Origin: Psychrobacter vallis
GTDB lineage: Bacteria; Pseudomonadota; Gammaproteobacteria; Pseudomonadales; Moraxellaceae
Assembly: GCF_904846715.1 (NCBI RefSeq)
Contig: NZ_CAJHBU010000006.1
Span: 92,400-156,399 of the forward strand
Direction of reading: 5' to 3'
Length of the DNA stretch: 64,000 nt
Both the position numbers and the translations under genes were made by a program. The notes under the pieces are model-generated. The model worked only from the letters and a program-made list of their open reading frames with translations. It did not search any database and was not told where the DNA came from. Every line of letters begins with the position of its first letter. Within the stretch, counting starts at the first letter, position 1. Positions 56,886 to 64,000 of the stretch are shown one piece after another.

Positions 56886-57938
56886 CTATTTCTTGTTAGT
56901 CGATTGATTGTTGTCAGTATTTTCTATTGCTAAGCCTTCTGTTGCCACGCCTTCTTTTGGCAAATACTTAGCGAGCGCATCAGCGCGATGGGCTTCATCG
57001 GCTAATGGGAAACCAAGTTTGGCACGAGCCTCAACATAACCAAAAGCGACCTTACGTGCCAGCGTACGCACGCGCAGAATAAAGCGCTGACGCTCAGTGA
57101 CAGAAATGGCACCACGCGCATCAAGTAAGTTAAAAGCATGTGATGCTTTTAATACCATCTCATAGGCTGGCAACGGCAATCCTGCTTCGACCAACTTATC
57201 CGCTTGTTGCTCATAAAAGTCAAACATCTCACCCATCATCGGCACATCAGCATGCTCAAAATTATAAGTAGACTGCTCAACCTCGTTTTGATGAAAGACA
57301 TCACCATAAGTGACACGGCCAAACTCGCCATCTGCCCACACCAAATCATAAACACTATCGACGCCTTGCACATACATGGCCAAACGCTCAAGGCCATAAG
57401 TGATTTCGCCAGTAACAGGGAAACATTCAATACCGCCCACTTGCTGGAAGTAAGTAAACTGCGTCACTTCCATACCGTTCAGCCAAATCTCCCAACCAAG
57501 CCCCCACGCACCAAGCGTCGGCGATTCCCAATTGTCCTCAACAAAACGCACGTCATGAACCAAGGGATCAATACCGATGGCGCGTAGTGAGTCCAAATAT
57601 AGCTCTTGAATATTAGGCGGGTTAGGCTTTAGCACCACTTGGAACTGATAATAATGTTGCAGGCGGTTTGGATTGTCACCGTAGCGTCCATCGGTCGGAC
57701 GACGTGATGGCTGTACATAAGCCGCATTCCAGCGTTCAGGGCCTAACGAACGCAAAAACGTCGCCGTATGAAAAGTGCCCGCGCCGACTTCCATATCGTA
57801 AGGCTGCAAAATAACGCAGCCCTTATCGGCCCAATAATTCTGTAAAGTCAGGATTAAATCCTGAAAAGTCATCGGTTGAGTATCTTTGTCTTGTGTCATC
57901 GAGGGTGTCGCTTGGGATGTCATAGTTTGGGTTTTCAT
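56886..57938 (-). CDS. glyQ: Glycine--tRNA ligase alpha subunit
   Basis: 350 residues. Catalytic subunit activating glycine. Motifs: [97 protein letters not shown]. Slightly longer than the 303-residue E. coli subunit because of a ~22-residue polar N-terminal tail and a C-terminal addition after LPKEG. Internal ATGs within the tail are possible starts. The ~200 bp upstream show no T-box or riboswitch. Confidence 0.97.
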   Translation of the reverse strand: MKTQTMTSQATPSMTQDKDTQPMTFQDLILTLQNYWADKGCVILQPYDMEVGAGTFHTATFLRSLGPERWNAAYVQPSRRPTDGRYGDNPNRLQHYYQFQVVLKPNPPNIQELYLDSLRAIGIDPLVHDVRFVEDNWESPTLGAWGLGWEIWLNGMEVTQFTYFQQVGGIECFPVTGEITYGLERLAMYVQGVDSVYDLVWADGEFGRVTYGDVFHQNEVEQSTYNFEHADVPMMGEMFDFYEQQADKLVEAGLPLPAYEMVLKASHAFNLLDARGAISVTERQRFILRVRTLARKVAFGYVEARAKLGFPLADEAHRADALAKYLPKEGVATEGLAIENTDNNQSTNKK

Positions 57939-58143
57939 AGTAACGCCACTGTGGAATGAGTATGATTAAATAAATCTCTGATAGCACTCGTCTGGCCTAT
58001 TTGGCAACGACTCTATTTGCCTGCTCACCTTACTAAAAATTGACTATTTTATCCATATTTACGTTAACTAAATTTACATCGTGGGTAAAAAACTCAGTTA
58101 TTTGCTTTATTTATAGACAACTTCTTATTTGGTCGCTCCTAAA

Positions 58144-58175
58144 TAAAAAAATACCCAAATGCGTTAGCATCTGGG
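58144..58175 (-). terminator. Terminator-like hairpin downstream of the PspC gene
   Basis: CCCAAATGC / GCATCTGGG (one mismatch), 4-nt loop, followed on the minus strand by TATTTTTTTATTT. About 150 bp past the stop at 58327; nothing else recognised between 57939 and 58326. Confidence 0.65.
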
Positions 58176-58326
58176 CAGGAGGAAAAGTATGTCATTGGCA
58201 TCCTGATTGATCAGGCTTTTTGTTTTTTGAAGAGCTAAACTATCGAGTTACTGTCGTTACAAAGGACTATCATTCTAAACGACTTACGTTCTAAACTGTT
58301 TGGATAGAATTACTACTAGATCAATC

Positions 58327-58539
58327 CTATTGATAAGACTGATTGCTAGCCTTTGGCATAACGATCCACAGAATTATATAGATCAAAATACCGGGTACTC
58401 CTGCACTTAGTGACGAAATAATGACAAATAGCAATCTAACCCAAGTCGCTGACCAGCCGAAATATTCAGCAACGCCGCCCATTACCCCTGCGACCATCTT
58501 ACTGTTCTGTGAGCGATGCAATTTTGCTAATTTAGCCAA
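58327..58539 (-). CDS. PspC-domain membrane protein
   Basis: 70 residues from a TTG start that follows AGAGG at eight bases. Single PspC domain: MVAGVMGGVAEYFGWSATWVRLLFVIISSLSAGVPGILIYIILWIVMP. One or two membrane helices. PspC domains occur in envelope-stress proteins; no pspA or pspB is nearby, so this is probably one of the stand-alone PspC proteins with unclear role. Confidence 0.85.
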   Translation of the reverse strand: MAKLAKLHRSQNSKMVAGVMGGVAEYFGWSATWVRLLFVIISSLSAGVPGILIYIILWIVMPKASNQSYQ

Positions 58540-59119
58540 AGTGAATACCTCTTTGTTATTTATCTATTATTTGTTTTTCTATTACTGTTTCATGCACGAT
58601 TACTTTTCACATATAAACGATTTTAATATTAAGTCTTAAAGATATTTAGTCTTCTTAACTTATAAACGATTGTATCAACTATTTAGAATCTATCTGTTGA
58701 AAGTGTAGACGTTCTTTGTGAGTTTATGCTACTTAAGCTTACCCTAATCTGTCATAGGGCCTCATAACCTCCTGATTTTAAATAGTTATTTCAAAATGTT
58801 TCAAATCACTCTTTGTTGCGCCAATCCTACGCGTTTATTTTGCACCCTCTATTATTTATGAATTTAATCAAATAGATAAGTGGCATCTGCCTAGTAGTAA
58901 GAACACGCAAAACCAGATTTTAAATAGTAAATTAATATTTAATTGGAATATTTGCCTGATGAAAAATATTTCAATCATGAGCAAAGTGATTTCTAAGAAA
59001 ATAACAATAAAGCCATATTTACAATAACCTACCTGTAAATCGTCTCGAACCTTTATACCATGCTGATAAACGACTCAACTATTACATCATCCGACAATAA
59101 AGCCAAAGTGAGGAAAAAT
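58540..59119. other. AT-rich gap between the PspC gene and nadR
   Basis: About 580 bp. No convincing gene or terminator. The segment GTATCAACTATTTAGAATC near 58670 weakly resembles the tail of repeats C and D and may be a remnant. Otherwise nothing recognised. Confidence 0.4.
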
Positions 59120-60166
59120 ATGTATGACTCTGGATTAATGATTGGGCATTTTGAACCCCTACATCTGGGACAAATGCGCAGCATATTGGATGCGGCAGGA
59201 CAAGCAAAGACGTTACATATCGTCATTATGTTGCATCCCTCGCCGCATCCAGACTTCACGATCACTTTACAAGACAAAGCACGCTGGCTACAGATGGCTT
59301 GTGCCAATTTACCGTTTATTCATATTCATACTACTCACGAAATTGAGCTGCCACTTCATGAACATTTTGCGGATGTCAGTATTGATGTGGCGTCCAGTAA
59401 CGCTAAATTGCGACGGTTAACTGAAGCGCTCGACTTGTCAGCAGAGACCGTATTATTTGTAGCTGATAACCATCCTCTAGCTCAGCCTGACACCCATGAA
59501 CAACTGCTTCTACAAGTTGCTACGACTCCACTACAGTCTGAATTTAACTCTTACGCTATTGCTCAAAACCCAGTGGCACATTGGTCAGCGATTCATCCAC
59601 AAGCGCGCGGCGACTATACAAAGACGGTCGCTATCGTTGGTGGCGAAAGCTCAGGCAAAACCACGCTGGTGCATAAGCTTGCCAATTATTACGGTGCCAG
59701 CTTTGTATTAGAAATGGGGCGTTTGTATGTCGGTACGGACTTGGGCGGTAGCGAGGTCGGATTACAATATAGTGATTACGGGCCTATTGTGCTCAATCAT
59801 GCGCAAGCTATACGAGACGCCGTAACCAATGCGACTGCACCCATTACCATTGTTGACACTGATTTTGTGACCACGCAAGCATTTTGTGAAGAATATGAAG
59901 GTCGCACCCATCCTTTTGTGGCGGCTTGTATCGATGAGTTTCGTTTAGATCATACGCTTATGCTAGACAACAATACGCCGTGGGTTGATGATGGTATGCG
60001 CTCTTTAGGAACGCCTGAAGCGCGAGGACGTTTTGAGCAGCGACTGGTAGATATTTTTGCCCGTCACGGTATCGAGCCACATATGATTGACCAGCCAGAT
60101 TACGATGCACGCTATCAGCAAGCATTGTTATTTATCGATCAACATATCTATGGCAAAAAACCATAA
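59120..60166 (+). CDS. nadR: NadR-type ribosylnicotinamide kinase with degenerate NMN-adenylyltransferase domain
   Basis: 348 residues from the ATG at 59120, which follows GTGAGG; an upstream ATG at 59060 has no ribosome site. No HTH domain. Kinase half (from ~166) is intact: AIVGGESSGKTTLVHKL P-loop (174-181), DTDFVTTQAFCEEYEGR, NNTPWVDDGMRSLG, as in E. coli NadR. The preceding ~160 residues hold the position of the NMNAT domain, but its HxGH reads HLGQ (15-18) and the second signature (ISxxxIR) reads FNSYAIAQ, losing the Arg. Phosphorylates nicotinamide riboside; pnuC follows. Confidence 0.85.
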   Translation: MYDSGLMIGHFEPLHLGQMRSILDAAGQAKTLHIVIMLHPSPHPDFTITLQDKARWLQMACANLPFIHIHTTHEIELPLHEHFADVSIDVASSNAKLRRLTEALDLSAETVLFVADNHPLAQPDTHEQLLLQVATTPLQSEFNSYAIAQNPVAHWSAIHPQARGDYTKTVAIVGGESSGKTTLVHKLANYYGASFVLEMGRLYVGTDLGGSEVGLQYSDYGPIVLNHAQAIRDAVTNATAPITIVDTDFVTTQAFCEEYEGRTHPFVAACIDEFRLDHTLMLDNNTPWVDDGMRSLGTPEARGRFEQRLVDIFARHGIEPHMIDQPDYDARYQQALLFIDQHIYGKKP

Positions 60167-60193
60167 GATGCACTTATAAGTGCTCTATTTATA

Positions 60194-60225
60194 ATAGGGC
60201 GTGTTGAACGTTCAACACGCCCTAT
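60194..60225 (+). terminator. Perfect 32-bp palindrome after nadR
   Basis: Two 16-bp arms with no spacer (ATAGGGCGTGTTGAAC and its complement). Lies 28 bp past the nadR stop and before pnuC. T-tract is weak (CCTATCCATTTGTTT), so attenuation rather than full termination is possible. Confidence 0.55.
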
Positions 60226-60295
60226 CCATTTGTTTAGCTAGCGCTTCGCAGTTAGCATTTTGTTGCAGTCATTATTTATCTTAGAGGAAAGAGCT

Positions 60296-61027
60296 ATGCG
60301 TATTCAGCTATTAGACAACATCACCGGAAAATGGGCGATGCAATGGATTGTCATTTGGTTTATTTGCGGCGTTATTGCCTTGTCCGCAGGTTTTTGGCTC
60401 ACCACGGACCATACAACACTCGATATGTTTTATTTGGCCGTCTCATTTATTGGCTTGGTATGTGTGGTTTCGCTGTCCTTCCGCAAAAACGTCATGGGCA
60501 ATGGCTTTGGTATGGGCGCAACCGCTGGCGAAGTAATCGTGCAAGCAACTTCTGGCGCGGTTGGTCTGATGCTTGCGCCACTTTTTAACTTTTTTACCCA
60601 TGTCTACGGAATATTCTACTGGTCGAAGCACACTGATCCTGATGGTGACATGATACCTAAGTCAGCGAGCAAAGCAGTTTGGTTGATTACGGCAGCATTT
60701 ATTATTATTGGTCTTGCTCTTTTCCCAACGGTAAATAACTTATTGGCGAGCTATGGTTATGCGGTAGTCGAGGATGATAACAGTAAGTTTTTAGGGTTTA
60801 TCTCTTTCTTTTGGATCAATGTCATTGCGTTTGTCCTATCTATTACGGCTCAGGCTGCTATGATTTTACGTTATTCATTTAATTGGTGGTTATGGATTGT
60901 CGTGAATTTCGTTTGGCTCATCGTCAACCTTATGTCGGGCAATTACATTTTTGCTATTCAAACCATGATTTATCAAGTAAATGCTTTTATCGGTCTCTAT
61001 GAATGGTACCGCAGCGAACAAGGTTGA
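60296..61027 (+). CDS. pnuC: Nicotinamide riboside transporter PnuC
   Basis: 243 residues from the ATG at 60296, preceded by GAGG at good spacing. About seven membrane helices; the end matches PnuC (WWLWIVVNFVWLIVNLMSGNYIFAIQTMIYQVNAFIGLYEWYR). Imports nicotinamide riboside by facilitated diffusion, trapped by the NadR kinase encoded just upstream. A palindrome lies between them, so the pair may be partly uncoupled. Confidence 0.88.
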   Translation: MRIQLLDNITGKWAMQWIVIWFICGVIALSAGFWLTTDHTTLDMFYLAVSFIGLVCVVSLSFRKNVMGNGFGMGATAGEVIVQATSGAVGLMLAPLFNFFTHVYGIFYWSKHTDPDGDMIPKSASKAVWLITAAFIIIGLALFPTVNNLLASYGYAVVEDDNSKFLGFISFFWINVIAFVLSITAQAAMILRYSFNWWLWIVVNFVWLIVNLMSGNYIFAIQTMIYQVNAFIGLYEWYRSEQG

Positions 61028-61236
61028 ACAGAGTATTTATTAATAAAGCGTTAGGTATTCGAGACTAATTTTGCTACCACCGCGCCAACAATATGAATGA
61101 GTTTGACTGCGGCGTCTATCAGATAACATGGTAGATTGGCTCAATTAATGCTACAACTGATATTAAGAACTGCATTAGTATCCAGCTCAACGACTGATGT
61201 CAGATTATCATTTCAATGACTAACAAGGAGGTTAGT

Positions 61237-61686
61237 ATGTCTCGTCAACAACGCATGTCTAAACGTACGCTGGAACAGTGGCTCAGTGAATACGCTGTCA
61301 GTCACCAAAACTTAATTAATAAAAAAATTCATTGGCTGTGTGTCCCTACTATTTTTGTCAGCTTACTAGGTATGGGTATGTCACTTTCGGTCTGGTTTAC
61401 CTTGGTGCTTAGCGCTCTAGTATTATTGTTTTATATGCGCCTATCTACACCGCTGTTTTTGGCAATGGGTATGTTCATTCTCATTTGCCTCTCGGTAATG
61501 GCCGTATTGCCATGGGGCTTTAAAGTCTGGGCAGGTGTCTTTATCGTCGCTTGGATTGGACAGTTTATTGGTCATAAAATCGAAGGGAAAAAGCCGTCAT
61601 TCTTTGAAGATTTACAGTTTTTGTTGATCGGTCCAGCATGGGTCGCCAATAATCTGATGCGCCGCAAACAGAGTGAAACCAGCTGA
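61237..61686 (+). CDS. Mpo1-like (DUF962 / YGL010w family) membrane protein
   Basis: 149 residues from the ATG at 61237, five bases after AAGGAGG. Start EQWLSEYAVSHQNLINKKIHWLCVP matches the family's Asn-x5-His pattern; four membrane helices follow; then GQFIGHKIEGKKPSFFEDLQFLLIGPAWV with the second conserved His. The yeast member is an alpha-dioxygenase acting on 2-hydroxy fatty acids using Fe; bacterial function is inferred only. Confidence 0.85.
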   Translation: MSRQQRMSKRTLEQWLSEYAVSHQNLINKKIHWLCVPTIFVSLLGMGMSLSVWFTLVLSALVLLFYMRLSTPLFLAMGMFILICLSVMAVLPWGFKVWAGVFIVAWIGQFIGHKIEGKKPSFFEDLQFLLIGPAWVANNLMRRKQSETS

Positions 61687-61776
61687 TGGAATTGAAGCTT
61701 AAAAATTCATATCTGCCGCATTTTAACGGTTATTAACTGTATTTAGTCATTTTTGTCTTCTTTACATTTTCTAAAA

Positions 61777-61922
61777 TATAATGAGGTCACTATAAAAACG
61801 AGTCAGCAGAACTGGAATGAATTTTTTGCAGCATCGAGCTGCGAAGGCACAGCAAGCCAGAAAAATTTATACCAGTTCAGCGTTGAAATATAATGTATCT
61901 GCTTTATTTAGAATCGACTATA
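61777..61922 (+). repeat. MITE-like intergenic repeat, copy D
   Basis: 146 bp, the same length as copy C. Right end TTTAGAATCGACTATA; inner arms AACTGGAATGAATTTTTT and AAAAATTTATACCAGTT pair around GCACAGCAAGCC. Immediately followed by a terminator hairpin. Confidence 0.75.
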
Positions 61923-61923
61923 G

Positions 61924-61963
61924 AAAAAGCGCCGCCCAACCATTCGTTGAGCGACGCTTTTTT
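61924..61963. terminator. Terminator between the Mpo1-like and nitroreductase genes
   Basis: AAAAAGCG-CGC-CAAC / GTTG-GCG-CGCTTTTTT with two mismatches, A and T runs on both sides; serves the convergent genes. Confidence 0.8.
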
Positions 61964-62029
61964 ATTTATGTATCTATCAAACACACGACTTATTTGGGAA
62001 GTTACCTACAAATAAGCCGACAGGTTTAA

Positions 62030-62641
62030 TTACGCACCAAACACTTTCAGGCGCTCATCAAGTGGCTTGAATTCTTTATCGCCTGCTGGTTGCTCAATTG
62101 CGCCAAATACCATTTGTGCCTTGAGTTCCCAGTCTGCATCGATATTCCAAGCGCTAGCAACTCTTTCATCAATGACAGGATTATAATGCTGTAAGTTTGC
62201 ACCAACATTGATACTAGCTAGTGCGGTCCAGATAACGTATTGATGCATGGCGTTGGTTTGGGTCGCCCAAATTGGGAAGTTGTCAGCATATAAAGGCGCG
62301 GCTTCTTGCATACCTCTAACGACACTCTGATCTTCAAAGAACAATACAGTACCCGCACCAGCTCTAAAGCCTGCAATCTTTCCTTCGGTAGACTTAAAAG
62401 CCTCGTCGTCACCAACGATAACACGTAACGTCTCTTTGGTCATATCCCACAGTTTTTTATGGTCATCACCAAACAAGACCACGATACGCGTTGACTGTGA
62501 GTTAAACGATGATGGCGTATGCAAAATAGCATGCTCAACCAGCTTGACGACTTCGTCGTTGGATACTGGTAGTTGATCGCTTAGCGCATAAATTGAACGA
62601 CGTTTCTCTGCAAGTTGCTGTAATACTTTTAAATCTGACAT
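62030..62641 (-). CDS. Nitroreductase-family protein (Frm2/Hbn1-like)
   Basis: 203 residues from the ATG at 62641, which follows GGAG. FMN-binding fold: EKRRSIYALSDQLPVSNDEVVKLVEHAILHTPSSFNSQSTRIVVLFGDDHKKLW, IWTALASINVGANLQHYNPV, VFGAIEQPAG. This corresponds to the Frm2/YdgI group of oxidoreductases, whose physiological substrates are mostly unknown. 210 bp downstream of the pirin gene on the same strand; the pair may answer to the same stress. Confidence 0.88.
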   Translation of the reverse strand: MSDLKVLQQLAEKRRSIYALSDQLPVSNDEVVKLVEHAILHTPSSFNSQSTRIVVLFGDDHKKLWDMTKETLRVIVGDDEAFKSTEGKIAGFRAGAGTVLFFEDQSVVRGMQEAAPLYADNFPIWATQTNAMHQYVIWTALASINVGANLQHYNPVIDERVASAWNIDADWELKAQMVFGAIEQPAGDKEFKPLDERLKVFGA

Positions 62642-62851
62642 AGTACTTCTCCACGTTGTTGTTATAAATAATCTAAATTTGGTCACTCTCAACTATTAAT
62701 CCCTATGATTAACAGTTGAAATTTAAACGACACATATAATCTGCTTCATTATGAAAATAATTCAACAAAACCCTTATTTTATTTTTGTAAATAAATCTAA
62801 CCATAAAACCAATCTTAAAAACCAAATAGACAGTTCTTGGTCAAAAATTTG

Positions 62852-63565
62852 TTAAAAAGAAACTGGCACTTCCATCACTAATACCTTTGTATCTTCGGCT
62901 ACCTCTATCGTAAAGCTATCAGTATCCCAAATGCCTAGACCATCACGAGTAGCCAAAATATCATCGTTTACGGCTGCCTTACCACTGATAACAAAGACAT
63001 AAACCCCATTGCTAGGGTCTTTGAGCTGATAAGTTTGGCGAACCCCTTTATCGAAATCGCCCATACTAAACCAAGCATTTTGATAAATCCACACGCCAGC
63101 ATCATCAACATTGGGTGACAATATCTGATTAAATTCATTCGGCTGCATAAGCTCACTCATGCGCACTTGCTGATAACGCGGGACGACGTTCATTTTATTT
63201 GGCATGACCCAAATCTGCAAAAACTGAACAGGCTCATCCGTATCGCCATTCATTTCACTGTGCGTAATCCCCGTGCCTGCTGACATGACTTGAATCTCGC
63301 CAGTCTCGATAACGCCTTCATTGCCGATATTGTCGCCATGCGCAAGCTTGCCAACCAATGGGATACTGATAATCTCCATGTCACGATGCGAGTGCTTACC
63401 AAAACCTTTACCACCAATGACAAAATCATCGTTGATGACCCGTAAGACTCCAAAACCCATACGCTCAGGATTATAGTAATTAGCAAAACTAAAGGTATGT
63501 TTGCTCTTTAGCCAGCCATGGTTTGCATCACCGCGAGAATTTGCTGCATGATAAATCGTTTTCAT
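62852..63565 (-). CDS. Pirin-family protein (YhaK-like)
   Basis: 237 residues, bicupin. RGDANHGWLKSKHTFSFANYYNPERMGFGVLRVINDD, then metal-binding HSHRDMEIISIPL and GTGITHSEMN (His, His, His, Glu). Members include quercetin 2,3-dioxygenases and redox-sensitive proteins; the substrate here is unknown. ATG preceded by AAAGAAAG. Confidence 0.88.
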   Translation of the reverse strand: MKTIYHAANSRGDANHGWLKSKHTFSFANYYNPERMGFGVLRVINDDFVIGGKGFGKHSHRDMEIISIPLVGKLAHGDNIGNEGVIETGEIQVMSAGTGITHSEMNGDTDEPVQFLQIWVMPNKMNVVPRYQQVRMSELMQPNEFNQILSPNVDDAGVWIYQNAWFSMGDFDKGVRQTYQLKDPSNGVYVFVISGKAAVNDDILATRDGLGIWDTDSFTIEVAEDTKVLVMEVPVSF

Positions 63566-63870
63566 AATATTTCTTTCTTTACCAATAGGTTAAATATTCA
63601 TAATACTTGTTACTAATGCATTTTTTGAATAAAGAAACCTATTAAAATTTTTGAATATGATTAGATAACCAGTGATAAGCGCAAATTGCTATTCTTGCCT
63701 TTCAAACGTAACGTTACCTATCAAGAAATGCAATGATAGCACATCTATTAGTATAACTAATAAAAATTAAATTAGGTTAAGTTAATCTTACAAAAAGTCA
63801 AATAAGTAGAATCAATTATCCGCTTAGAAAGCGATTTACTATCAAGATCACTCATTGGTTGTGCGAGCAC
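63566..63870. other. AT-rich region upstream of the pirin gene
   Basis: About 300 bp, no gene. A perfect 10-bp palindrome GTAACGTTAC at 63708-63717 may be an operator. Promoters for the pirin gene are expected here; otherwise nothing recognised. Confidence 0.4.
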
Positions 63871-63923
63871 TATAGTTGAAATACTTTAGAGTCGCTACAG
63901 TATTGCTGGTGTAAATTTTTTGC
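63871..63923 (+). repeat. MITE-like repeat, left part of copy E, interrupted
   Basis: Starts TATAGTTGAAATAC and runs to CTGGTGTAAATTTTTTGC, matching copy C up to its central TTTTTTGC, where an insertion-sequence-like end begins. Confidence 0.5.
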
Positions 63924-64000
63924 GGGGCTGTAGTAGATAAGCACTATGCTAGACTACTTTTATGAAGATAACCCGTTGTAAACTAAGTAAAAAAGAGCGG
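63924..64000 (+). mobile_element. Left end of an IS1595-family (IS1016-like) element
   Basis: Begins GGGGCTGTAGTAGATAA, close to the known terminal repeat of IS1016 (GGGGCTGTCCTAGATAA, from memory), and is followed 38 bp later by an ORF starting like IS1595 transposases. Truncated by the window edge, so the right end and target duplication cannot be seen. Confidence 0.6.
63962..64000 (+). CDS. Start of an IS1595-family transposase (partial)
   Basis: 13 codons visible: MKITRCKLSKKER. The CKLSKK start is usual for IS1595/IS1016 transposases (DDE/DxN type). Runs off the window. Identity depends on this short stretch plus the terminal repeat upstream. Confidence 0.5.
   Translation, partial: MKITRCKLSKKER

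Noticed and set aside
57939..58143. Glycine riboswitch or T-box before glyQ
   Set aside because: No conserved glycine-aptamer core or T-box sequence seen in the ~200 bp upstream.

Overview
The window reads as a chromosomal segment of a Moraxellaceae gamma-proteobacterium, most likely Psychrobacter. I infer this from moderate GC with AT-rich gaps, the protein flavour, the split division and cell-wall cluster, the gene neighbourhoods (yhbY/rlmE-ftsH-folP, dciA next to lpxC, ygfB/zapA), and two families of short intergenic repeats. No rRNA, tRNA, CRISPR array or prophage was seen. Nearly everything is housekeeping; the accessory signals are small repeats, one insertion-sequence end at the right edge, and several proteins with degenerate active sites or unusual domain combinations.

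Layout. 1-9 kb: a KefB/C-type antiporter, a membrane protein with a pilin-like C-terminus, trmB, a 1 kb gene-free AT-rich stretch with DnaA-box-like sites, recA-recX, and a DASS-family anion transporter. 9-18 kb (mostly minus strand): YidB-like DUF937 protein, ygfX-sdhE, folP, ftsH, rlmE; then plus-strand yhbY and a DOMON-like protein, a minus-strand CHAP hydrolase, and plus-strand dciA. 18-29 kb (minus strand): the division and wall block, transcribed as murG-murC-ddl-ftsQ-ftsA-ftsZ-lpxC, with unusually large gaps at ddl/ftsQ and ftsA/ftsZ; upstream of it on the same strand lie pyrE and gshB. 29-42 kb: an unknown protein, a nucleotide-sugar-epimerase-like protein, an Lnb-domain protein, ampD, murJ, a lipoprotein, a GNAT, ribF, a DUF2789 protein, mdh, and an RNase T2-fold protein that seems to have lost its catalytic histidines. 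42-55 kb: a soluble lytic transglycosylase, miaB, an SDR, rtcB, a LysE exporter, argE, a nucleoside deaminase, ygfB, a coiled-coil protein, zapA. 55-64 kb: glyS/glyQ, a PspC protein, a NadR-type kinase with pnuC, an Mpo1-like protein, a nitroreductase, a pirin, and the left end of an IS1595/IS1016-like element.

How genes work together. Lipid II synthesis (MurC, Ddl, MurG), its flippase (MurJ), septum assembly (FtsQ, FtsA, FtsZ, ZapA) and wall turnover and recycling (Slt, AmpD, CHAP protein) are all represented. RecA/RecX form an operon. NadR/PnuC form a nicotinamide riboside uptake-and-phosphorylation pair. SdhE/YgfX, RlmE/YhbY and GlyQ/GlyS are conserved pairs.

The most interesting signals are: a roughly 146-bp MITE-like family (six copies or fragments), one copy of which appears to supply the trmB promoter and another apparently interrupted by the IS; a second repeat of roughly 107 bp in the ftsA-ftsZ gap and against rtcB; the RNase T2-fold pseudoenzyme; a NadR with both NMN-adenylyltransferase signature motifs lost; a DUF2628-pilin chimera; and the DnaA-box-like cluster upstream of recA. 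All names rest on reading the sequence by eye, without database searches.
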